Source: Clostridia bacterium
GTDB taxonomy: Bacteria; Bacillota; DSM-521; Neomoorellales; SLTJ01
Reading direction: 5' to 3'
DNA length: 5,188 nucleotides
NCBI GenBank assembly: GCA_014360105.1
Contig: JACIYD010000139.1
Coordinates: forward strand, 1-5,188
The notes beneath the pieces were generated by a model. That model was not told the origin of the DNA, searched no databases, and saw only the letters and a program-made list of their open reading frames with translations. How positions within the stretch are numbered: position 1 is the first letter of the stretch; each line of letters opens with the position of its first letter. Position numbers and translations under genes: made by a program. Positions 1-5,188 of the stretch are shown piece after piece.

Positions 1-1
1 G

Positions 2-937
2 GAAAGGGTGCGAGGCTGTTCTTTCGATGTAGGCGTTTTTACCAACCTCAGCCAGGACCACCTGGACTTTCATCCCGATGTGGCAAGTTATCTCGCGGCC
101 AAGGCGAAGCTCTTCCGCCTGCTGGAACCGGAGCGCGCGGGCAAGCAATACGCCGTCCTCAACGCCGACGACCCTGCCAGCCGGGAACTGGCCCGGGTAA
201 CCCGCGTTCCGGTATACACCTACGGTTTTAAAGAGAAGGCGGACGTTCGGGCGGAAAAGCTCAAGCTCGGGACCACGGGCTCGGTTCTTGAGGTCTTGTG
301 GCCGGGCGGCCGCCGGGAACTGGAGCTCAAGTTGACCGGGGGCTTTAACGTTGCCAATGCGCTCGCCGCCTGGACCGTCGGCTGGCAAGAGGGGATCGCG
401 CCCGAACTCGTGGCGCGGGCGCTGGGCGAGGTCACCGGGGTGCCGGGACGCTTTGAGCGGGTCGAAGCCGGGCAGGACTTTACCGTGGTGGTCGATTACG
501 CGCATACGCCGGACGGCCTGGCCAATGTGCTGGAGGCGGCCCGGGCCATTACCCCCGGGCGGCTCATCCTCGTTTTCGGTTGCGGCGGTGACCGGGACCG
601 CGGCAAACGGCCGCAGATGGGCGCCATTGCGGCGCGCCAGAGCGACCTGACCATTATTACCTCGGACAATCCACGCAGCGAAGATCCGGAACAGATCATC
701 GCCGAAATCCTGGCCGGGTTTCTCGCCGTGCGCCGCGAACGTTACCTCGTCGAGCCGGACCGCTACCAGGCCATTGCCCGCGCCCTGGAGATGGCCCGCG
801 CCGGAGACCTGGTGCTGATTGCGGGCAAGGGCCATGAAACCTACCAGATTCTTGCGGACCGCGTCATCCCTTTCGACGATCGCCAGGTGGTACGCGCACT
901 GCTGCGGGGGAGTGGCGATGCAGGCAACCACGGTTGA
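2..937 (+). CDS. murE: UDP-MurNAc-L-Ala-D-Glu--2,6-diaminopimelate ligase MurE, 3' part
   Basis: Cytoplasmic ATP-dependent ligase that adds meso-diaminopimelate to UDP-MurNAc-L-Ala-D-Glu in peptidoglycan precursor synthesis. The frame is open from the left edge, so 311 C-terminal residues are present of a protein usually near 490. The N-terminal UDP-binding domain and the ATP P-loop lie outside the window. Visible Mur ligase landmarks are NLSQDHLDFH, the AAK lysine expected to be carbamylated (codon 101-103), FNVANALAA (344-370), VVDYAHTPDGL, FGCGGDRDRGKRP, DNPRSEDP (DNPR at 665-676) and GKGHETYQI (from 824). DNPR together with GKGHE is the established signature of enzymes that take meso-diaminopimelate; lysine-adding MurE proteins differ there. 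The GTG at base 8 is internal: codons before it continue a normal MurE sequence (ERVRGCSFDV). The 3' end overlaps murF by 20 bases. Truncation is caused only by the window edge. Identity is very secure; the substrate is inferred from the motif. Confidence 0.97.
   Translation, partial: ERVRGCSFDVGVFTNLSQDHLDFHPDVASYLAAKAKLFRLLEPERAGKQYAVLNADDPASRELARVTRVPVYTYGFKEKADVRAEKLKLGTTGSVLEVLWPGGRRELELKLTGGFNVANALAAWTVGWQEGIAPELVARALGEVTGVPGRFERVEAGQDFTVVVDYAHTPDGLANVLEAARAITPGRLILVFGCGGDRDRGKRPQMGAIAARQSDLTIITSDNPRSEDPEQIIAEILAGFLAVRRERYLVEPDRYQAIARALEMARAGDLVLIAGKGHETYQILADRVIPFDDRQVVRALLRGSGDAGNHG
906..912 (+). promoter_or_regulatory. Ribosome binding site of murF
   Basis: A GGGGGAG run inside the last murE codons sits five bases before the ATG at 918. 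It is a moderate Shine-Dalgarno match (GGAG core at 909-912) and supports this start over in-frame codons further upstream, the first of which is at 819. Because the site lies within murE, ribosomes finishing murE probably help initiate murF (inference). Confidence 0.65.
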
Positions 938-2303
938 AAACATCAGACGGGCCATCGGCGGCGCGCTCGTGTGCGGGCACGGCGATCTCCGGGTGGCCGG
1001 TGTTTCTACCGACAGCCGGAGCATCAAACCGGGCGAACTCTTCTTCGCCTTACGCGGTGAGCGCTTTGACGGGCACGATTTCGTCGGCGCGGCCCTGGCG
1101 CGGGGAGCGGTGGGGGCGGTGGTGGCGCGGGTGCCGGCGAATGTGGCCGGCGCGCGGGAGTTCTGTCTGATCAGCGTACCCGATCCCTTAAGCGCTTTGC
1201 AGCAGTGGGCCAAAACCTACCGTGCCCAGTTCGACCTCGTGGCCGTGGGGGTGACCGGCAGCACGGGCAAGACCACGACCAAGGAGATGGTGGCCAGGGT
1301 GCTCGGCCTCCGCTGGCAGACGCTGGCCACACCCGGCAACTTCAACAACGAAATCGGCCTCCCCTTGACCCTATGCCAACTGGGCCCCGAGCACGGGGCT
1401 CTCGTCGTGGAAATGGGGATGCGCGGGCGGGGCGAAATTGCCTTTCTCTGTTCCCTGGCGCAGCCGAACAGCGGCGTCATCACCAACGTCGGCCCGGCGC
1501 ATCTAGAACGGCTGGGCTCGCTAGAAAACATCGCGGCGGCAAAAGGGGAACTCCTGGCAAGCCTTGCCCCGGGCAGCCTTGCCGTGCTCAATTATGATGA
1601 TCCGTATTGCCGCCGCCTGGGGGAGAAAAGCCACTGTACGGTGCGCTATTACGGTTTCGATCCCGGGGCCCAGGTCCGGGCCAGGGAGGTAAGGCCTACA
1701 CCCCAAGGCTACGCTTGCACCGTCCTCTTCGAGGGGGAGCCGGTGGCGCTACATCTTCCCCTCTGGGGGCGGCACAACGTGGCGAACGCGCTGGCCGCCC
1801 TCACGCTGGGGTTCTATCTCGGGCTGGCGCCGCAGGCAATGGTCCAGACTCTGGCCGAGATGCGCGCGGGCGGGATGCGCCTGGAAGCCATTCCCGGTCC
1901 GCGAGGGTCGCTTGTCTTGAACGACGCCTACAATGCAAACCCGGCCTCGACCAAGGCGGCCCTGACGGTGCTGGCCGAGCGCCGCCCGGAGAGGGCAGTG
2001 GCGGTGCTGGGGGATATGCTCGAGCTGGGGACGTACGCCGGGCCGGCACACCGGGAAGTGGGCGAAATGGCAGCGGCCCTGAAGATCGACCTCTTGGTCA
2101 CCATCGGGCCGCTGGCCGCGGAGGCAGCACGCGCCGCCGTAGCCGCCGGAATGCCTGCCCACCGGGTTCATGTCTTTGCTACCAAGGAGGAGGCCCTGCC
2201 TTTTCTCCGGGAGAACCTGCGCGCGGGTGATCTCGTGCTGGTAAAGGCTTCGCGTGCCTTGGCCCTGGAGCATCTGGTGGCGGCCCTGCAAGGGGAGGGC
2301 TAG
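918..2303 (+). CDS. murF: UDP-MurNAc-tripeptide--D-alanyl-D-alanine ligase MurF
   Basis: Cytoplasmic ATP-dependent ligase that joins D-Ala-D-Ala to UDP-MurNAc-tripeptide, the last nucleotide-linked step before MraY. The 461-residue length is normal for the family. The N-terminal substrate-binding domain has STDSRSIKPGELFFAL (30-45). The central ATPase domain has the P-loop GSTGKTT (114-120), NFNNEIGLPLT (141-151), VVEMGM (163-168), TNVGPAHLERLGS (189-201) and GRHNVANALAA (284-294). The C-terminal domain has DAYNANPAS (336-344), LGDMLELG (364-371) and KASRAL (443-448). The NFNNEIG segment and DAYNANP separate MurF from MurE, MurC and MurD. The frame is open upstream to 819, but the start at 918 has a Shine-Dalgarno site and gives the usual MurF N-terminus; the extra 33 residues would be out-of-frame murE sequence. 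It overlaps the murE end by 20 bases and stops one base before mraY. Nothing looks broken. Confidence 0.97.
   Translation: MQATTVENIRRAIGGALVCGHGDLRVAGVSTDSRSIKPGELFFALRGERFDGHDFVGAALARGAVGAVVARVPANVAGAREFCLISVPDPLSALQQWAKTYRAQFDLVAVGVTGSTGKTTTKEMVARVLGLRWQTLATPGNFNNEIGLPLTLCQLGPEHGALVVEMGMRGRGEIAFLCSLAQPNSGVITNVGPAHLERLGSLENIAAAKGELLASLAPGSLAVLNYDDPYCRRLGEKSHCTVRYYGFDPGAQVRAREVRPTPQGYACTVLFEGEPVALHLPLWGRHNVANALAALTLGFYLGLAPQAMVQTLAEMRAGGMRLEAIPGPRGSLVLNDAYNANPASTKAALTVLAERRPERAVAVLGDMLELGTYAGPAHREVGEMAAALKIDLLVTIGPLAAEAARAAVAAGMPAHRVHVFATKEEALPFLRENLRAGDLVLVKASRALALEHLVAALQGEG
2293..2299 (+). promoter_or_regulatory. Ribosome binding site of mraY
   Basis: GGGAGGG at the very end of murF lies five bases before the ATG at 2305. 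It selects this ATG over in-frame upstream codons (from 2254) that overlap murF. The murF stop codon lies between this site and the start, an arrangement typical of translational coupling. Confidence 0.75.
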
Positions 2304-2304
2304 G

Positions 2305-3267
2305 ATGGAGCTGCGCCTCGCGCTAGGGGGCTTTTGTACCGCGCTCGTCTTGAGCCTGGCGCTGGGCCCGCTGGTCATTCCGCTGTTGCGTGCCCAGCGG
2401 CTGGGCCAGGTGGTGCGGGACGACGGACCGGCGCGGCACCTGGGAAAAAGCGGGACACCGACCATGGGCGGTTTGATTTTTCTCCCCGCCTTTGCGCTGG
2501 CAAGCCTGGCCTGGGGCGGTAGGGGGCTTTCGGTTTTTTTGGTGCTCGTCACTACTGCCGGCTTTGCCCTTTTGGGCTTTGGCGATGACTATCTTAAGGT
2601 GGGACGAAAACGCTCCCTGGGTCTTAGGGCGCGCGAAAAACTGCTCGGCCAGTTCGTCCTGGGCTTCAGTCTGGCAGTGGCGGCCGTTTTCTCCCTGGGC
2701 CGGGGAACGGACGTTTGGCTACCGCTTTTCGAGCAGCAGTGGCCGCTCGGTTACTGGTACCTCCCCTTTGGCGCGCTGGTGGTGGTCGGGAGCAGCAACG
2801 CCGTGAACCTTACCGACGGGCTGGACGGGCTGGCCGCCGGCGTCGCCGTGGTAGCCGCCCTGGCGTACGTCTTCGTCTGCGCGGAGTTCGGCTACGCCGA
2901 GTTGGGTGTGGTCGCCGCCGCCCTGGCCGGGGCTTGCGCCGGATTTCTGGCCTATAACCGGCATCCGGCACGGGTCTTCATGGGCGATACCGGGTCGCTG
3001 GCCATCGGCGCCGTTCTGGGTAGCCTGGCCGTCCTTACGCGTACCGAATTATTGCTTGTCCTCATCGGCGGCATTTACGTCTGGGAAACGTTTTCGGTGG
3101 TTTCCCAGGTCTTGTTTTTCCGCCTTACCGGCAGGCGGCTCTGGCGCATGAGCCCCTACCATCACCACTTGGAGCTGGGCGGCTGGTCGGAGGTAAAGGT
3201 GGTGCGTACCCTCTGGCTGGCCGGGGGGCTTTTGGCCGCGCTGGCGGTGGCGCTCATGAAAAGCTAG
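2305..3267 (+). CDS. mraY: Phospho-MurNAc-pentapeptide-transferase MraY (lipid I synthase)
   Basis: Integral membrane enzyme that transfers phospho-MurNAc-pentapeptide from UDP to undecaprenyl phosphate, forming lipid I at the inner face of the membrane. It has 320 residues, close to Gram-positive MraY. About ten hydrophobic segments are visible, for example near 5-27, 54-70, 74-93, 112-131, 175-193, 199-217, 248-271 and 301-317. Family motifs appear in order: DDGPARHLGKSGTPTMGG (39-56), GFGDDYLK (91-98, with the Asp pair D94-D95), NAVNLTDGLDGLAAG (165-179, with D171 and D174), FMGDTGSL (225-232, with D228) and SPYHHHLELGGWSE (283-296). These cover the acidic residues and the histidine cluster known to bind Mg2+ and the uridine part of the substrate. 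MraY belongs to the same polyprenyl-phosphate transferase superfamily as WecA and TagO, but the HHH motif and the location between murF and murD identify it as MraY. It starts one base after murF. Confidence 0.97.
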   Translation: MELRLALGGFCTALVLSLALGPLVIPLLRAQRLGQVVRDDGPARHLGKSGTPTMGGLIFLPAFALASLAWGGRGLSVFLVLVTTAGFALLGFGDDYLKVGRKRSLGLRAREKLLGQFVLGFSLAVAAVFSLGRGTDVWLPLFEQQWPLGYWYLPFGALVVVGSSNAVNLTDGLDGLAAGVAVVAALAYVFVCAEFGYAELGVVAAALAGACAGFLAYNRHPARVFMGDTGSLAIGAVLGSLAVLTRTELLLVLIGGIYVWETFSVVSQVLFFRLTGRRLWRMSPYHHHLELGGWSEVKVVRTLWLAGGLLAALAVALMKS

Positions 3268-3283
3268 CGGGTAAGCGCAGGAC

Positions 3284-3289
3284 GGAGGA
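3284..3289 (+). promoter_or_regulatory. Candidate ribosome binding site for an upstream murD start
   Basis: GGAGGA in the mraY-murD gap lies six bases before an ATG at 3296, and immediately before another ATG at 3290 that is too close to be used efficiently. It would support a 465-residue MurD. It competes with the site at 3303-3308. Confidence 0.5.
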
Positions 3290-3302
3290 ATGCACATGTT
3301 AC

Positions 3303-3308
3303 AGGAGG
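3303..3308 (+). promoter_or_regulatory. Candidate ribosome binding site for the GTG start of murD
   Basis: AGGAGG, a full consensus Shine-Dalgarno hexamer, lies eight bases before the GTG at 3317. This start gives nine residues before the first GK of MurD, close to the N-terminal length of other MurD proteins as I remember them. I prefer this site to the one at 3284-3289, but only modestly. Confidence 0.55.
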
Positions 3309-3316
3309 CGGGCTGC

Positions 3317-4693
3317 GTGACAGAGCGGGTTAATGATCTGGCGGGTAAGTGTGTGCTCGTCGTCGGTGCCGGGAAAAGCGGGCAGGCGGCGGCACGGGTG
3401 CTTGCTTCCCTGGGAGCGGCGGTTACTCTCACCGACCGGCAGCCGGCCTCGGCCCTCAATCTCGACGGTCTGCCGCCGCTGGTGCAGGTGGTGGCGGGGG
3501 GCTACCCTCCGGTGAGCGCCGGTCTCTACGACCTGGTGGTAACCAGCCCCGGGGTACCCCTCGGCGAAGCCCCCTTGCAGGCGGCCAGAGCGGCCGGAAT
3601 TCCGATCTGGAGCGAGATCGAACTGGCCTACCGTCTTACCGACCGGCCGTTGATCGCCATCACCGGAACCAACGGGAAGACCACGACGACGGCGCTCGTG
3701 GGCCAAATGTTTCGCGACGCGGGCCGCGCGGTCGCGGTCGCGGGGAACATCGGCGTGCCTCTCGTGACCGAGGTCGTGCGCGCCCCGCAAGGTGCGGTGC
3801 TGGTGGTGGAAGTGAGCAGCTTCCAGTTGGAGACGGTAGAGACCTTTGCGCCGCAGGTGGCGGTCATTTTGAACCTGGCGCCCGACCATCTTGACCGGCA
3901 CGGCGACCTGGCCGGCTACGCCGCGGCCAAGGCGCGTATCTTCGCCCGGCAAGGCGCGGCCGACTGGACCGTGCTCAACTTCGACGATCCTCTGGTCCGC
4001 TCCATGGCGGCGGACGTGCCCGGACGCGTCTTTTATTTCAGCACGCGCTACGTCCTGGGGGAAGGGGTCTTCCTGGATGAAGGGACGGTAACAGTGGCGC
4101 ATCAGGGGAAACGTGTCCGCCTGCTGCCGGTGTCGGCGTTTTCCCTGCGCGGCCGGCACAATTGGGAAAACTGCCTCGCGGCGGTGGCGGCGGCCTGGAC
4201 CTTCGGCCTGCCTGCGGAAAGCCTGGCCCATACCCTGGCCACTTTTCGCGCGGTGCCGCACCGCCTGGAGCCGGTGACCACCGAGAACGGCGTCCTCTAC
4301 GTCAACGATTCCAAGGGGACTAATCCCGAGGCCACCATGCGGGCGCTGGAGGCCTTCGAGGAGCCGATCGTGCTCATCGCCGGCGGCCGGGCCAAGGGAG
4401 CCTCCTTCCTGCCGCTGGCGGAGAAAATGCGGGGCAGGGTCAAACACCTTATTCTCCTGGGTGAGGCCGCGCCTCTCCTGGAAGAGGCGGCGCGGGCGGT
4501 GGGTCTCGCGCAAATCTCGCGCGTTTCCTCCCTGGCGGCGGCGGTGGCGCGGGCGCGAGAGGTCGCCCGGCCGGGCGATGTCGTCCTGCTCAGCCCGGCC
4601 TGCGCCAGTTGGGACATGTTCGCCAACTACGAGGAGCGGGGCGAGGTTTTCAAAGAACTGGTGCTGCGGCGGCAGGATGTGAAGGAGGGGTAA
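3317..4693 (+). CDS. murD: UDP-MurNAc-L-alanine--D-glutamate ligase MurD
   Basis: Cytoplasmic ATP-dependent ligase that adds D-glutamate to UDP-MurNAc-L-Ala, the step before MurE. From the GTG at 3317 it has 458 residues, a normal length. The N-terminal Rossmann-like domain begins GKCVLVVGAGKSGQAAA (10-26) and includes VVTSPGVP (74-81). The central domain has the P-loop GTNGKTTTT (117-125), GNIG (143-146), VEVSSFQLE (164-172), NLAPDHLDRH (186-195), the expected carbamylated lysine K205 and GRHNWENCLAA (279-289). The C-terminal domain has PHRLE (314-318), NDSKGTNP (330-337), AGGRAKG (355-361) and LSPACASWDMF (425-435). VSSFQLE, NDSKGTNP and SPACASWDMF are specific to MurD. Alternative starts are ATG at 3296 (465 residues) and ATG at 3290 (467). 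The gap after mraY is 49 bases with the chosen start, the largest in the window. The stop lies two bases before the next gene. Confidence 0.95.
   Translation: MTERVNDLAGKCVLVVGAGKSGQAAARVLASLGAAVTLTDRQPASALNLDGLPPLVQVVAGGYPPVSAGLYDLVVTSPGVPLGEAPLQAARAAGIPIWSEIELAYRLTDRPLIAITGTNGKTTTTALVGQMFRDAGRAVAVAGNIGVPLVTEVVRAPQGAVLVVEVSSFQLETVETFAPQVAVILNLAPDHLDRHGDLAGYAAAKARIFARQGAADWTVLNFDDPLVRSMAADVPGRVFYFSTRYVLGEGVFLDEGTVTVAHQGKRVRLLPVSAFSLRGRHNWENCLAAVAAAWTFGLPAESLAHTLATFRAVPHRLEPVTTENGVLYVNDSKGTNPEATMRALEAFEEPIVLIAGGRAKGASFLPLAEKMRGRVKHLILLGEAAPLLEEAARAVGLAQISRVSSLAAAVARAREVARPGDVVLLSPACASWDMFANYEERGEVFKELVLRRQDVKEG
4682..4688 (+). promoter_or_regulatory. Ribosome binding site of the ftsW/spoVE gene
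   Basis: AAGGAGG within the last murD codons lies seven bases before the ATG at 4696. It is a near-ideal Shine-Dalgarno site and the clearest start signal in the window. The murD stop codon falls between it and the start, consistent with coupled translation. Confidence 0.85.
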
Positions 4694-4695
4694 GT

Positions 4696-5188
4696 ATGGT
4701 TCGGCGACAGGCACCCGATTTCTTTATTTTTCTTGCCGCGATCACCCTGGTCGCCCTGGGCGTGGTCATGGTCTTCAGTTCCAGTTCCTACGCGGCCATG
4801 CTCAGCCACCACGACGCCTTTTACTATCTCAAACGGCAGGGTGTCTGGGCGCTGCTTTCCCTTCTCGGCCTCTTCATCGCCCTGCGGTGCGACTATTACC
4901 GGCTGGAAAAGTGGGCCAACAGCTTTTTGCTCTTCACCCTCTTTTTGCTGTTAATGGTCTTGTTTGCGGGTTTGGCCACCCGGGGAGCGAAAAGCTGGCT
5001 GGCTTTCGGTTCCCTCACCTTTCAGCCGTCCGAATTGGTGAAACTGGCCATGGTCTTCTACCTGGCCCGTACCTTAAGTCGCCGTCAGGAACAAATCGCT
5101 TCCTTCCGCGAGGGCCTCTTGCCGCCCTTGGCCGTCCTGGGCGCGGCGGTGGGTCTGATCATGCTCCAGCCGGACCTGGGCACGGCGG
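4696..5188 (+). CDS. ftsW: SEDS-family peptidoglycan glycosyltransferase FtsW/SpoVE, 5' part
   Basis: Membrane protein of the SEDS family (FtsW, RodA, SpoVE), which polymerises glycan strands from lipid II with a partner class B penicillin-binding protein. The first 164 residues are present of a protein usually near 360-400; the frame stays open to the right edge. Hydrophobic segments are visible near 9-27, 49-63, 77-93, 114-124 and 141-157. SEDS landmarks are the VMVFSSSSYAAM segment at the end of the first helix (24-35), RGAKSWLAFGSLTFQPSEL (96-114) with the SELVK motif (112-116), and LQPDLGTA (157-164). In RodA, the Glu and Asp of the SEL and QPDLG motifs are conserved and needed for function. 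The catalytic Asp in a later extracellular loop is outside the window. The position between murD and, by family precedent, murG fits FtsW or its sporulation relative SpoVE. The sequence here does not separate the two, so the symbol is provisional. Confidence 0.92.
   Translation, partial: MVRRQAPDFFIFLAAITLVALGVVMVFSSSSYAAMLSHHDAFYYLKRQGVWALLSLLGLFIALRCDYYRLEKWANSFLLFTLFLLLMVLFAGLATRGAKSWLAFGSLTFQPSELVKLAMVFYLARTLSRRQEQIASFREGLLPPLAVLGAAVGLIMLQPDLGTA

Noticed and set aside
819..917. Upstream extension of murF by 33 residues.
   Set aside because: The extra residues come from murE DNA read out of frame, look unlike any MurF N-terminus, and have a poorer start context than the ATG at 918.
1607..2230. 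A 207-codon + strand frame inside murF.
   Set aside because: It is a shifted frame of murF with Gly, Arg, Ala and Pro-rich translation; murF itself is continuous and motif-complete, so this is not evidence of a frameshift.
1749..2552. A 267-codon open frame on the - strand across the murF-mraY junction.
   Set aside because: It is antisense to two well-identified genes, its composition is typical of a GC-rich shadow frame, and no domain is recognisable.
3268..3316. Possible terminator, attenuator or small RNA in the mraY-murD gap.
   Set aside because: The gap is only 49 bases, has no stable inverted repeat followed by T residues, and is mostly taken up by two Shine-Dalgarno-like sites.
4536..4580. 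GC-rich, repeat-like stretch of GGCGGCGGCGGTGGCGCGG type near the murD 3' end.
   Set aside because: It encodes an Ala/Arg-rich helix of the MurD C-terminal domain and is explained by GC-rich Ala codons; it has no regular repeat unit.
3299..4714. A 471-codon open frame on the - strand covering all of murD.
   Set aside because: It is in codon register with murD, so its stops would require TTA, CTA or TCA codons in murD, which this GC-rich gene avoids. Its translation is rich in Arg, His, Gly and Gln, with no recognisable domain, and it has no independent context.
1..5188. A novel or horizontally acquired system in this window.
   Set aside because: Every gene is a canonical dcw member in standard order. 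Base composition and codon use look uniform, and the window holds no transposase, integrase, att-like repeat or unknown gene.

Overview
This window is the middle of a division and cell wall (dcw) gene cluster. All genes lie on the + strand in the order murE (3' part) - murF - mraY - murD - ftsW/spoVE (5' part). It reads as ordinary, intact, vertically inherited core-genome sequence. I found no mobile element, RNA gene, CRISPR array, frameshift or unknown gene.

Likely organism: a GC-rich, spore-forming Firmicute of the Moorella/Desulfotomaculum type (inference, moderate confidence). The DNA is GC-rich, with strong G or C preference at third codon positions. Shine-Dalgarno sites are strong and purine-rich (AAGGAGG, AGGAGG, GGGAGGG). 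MraY is short (320 residues), nearer the Gram-positive length than the roughly 360 residues of enteric bacteria. MurE carries the DNPR signature of enzymes that add meso-diaminopimelate. The order murE-murF-mraY-murD-ftsW also occurs in Proteobacteria, so gene order alone does not decide the phylum.

Layout: bases 2-937 encode the last 311 residues of MurE. Bases 918-2303 encode MurF, which overlaps murE by 20 bases. Bases 2305-3267 encode MraY, one base after the murF stop. A 49-base gap (28 bases if an alternative start is used) precedes murD, which ends at 4693. A SEDS-family gene (ftsW or spoVE) starts at 4696, two bases after the murD stop, and runs off the right edge. No stretch of 300 bases lacks a gene, and I see no promoter or terminator inside the window. 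The genes are probably co-transcribed from a promoter upstream of it.

How the genes work together: MurD, MurE and MurF are ATP-dependent amino-acid ligases. They successively add D-Glu, meso-diaminopimelate and D-Ala-D-Ala to UDP-MurNAc-L-Ala in the cytoplasm. MraY moves the finished phospho-MurNAc-pentapeptide onto undecaprenyl phosphate to make lipid I. The SEDS protein acts later, polymerising glycan strands from lipid II at the septum or the spore cortex. The window therefore covers most of the path from nucleotide precursor to lipid-linked precursor, plus the start of a polymerase.

The points that merit a second look are small: the murD start site, residue variants in MurD and MraY, the FtsW versus SpoVE question, and the three ligase paralogues encoded within one cluster.
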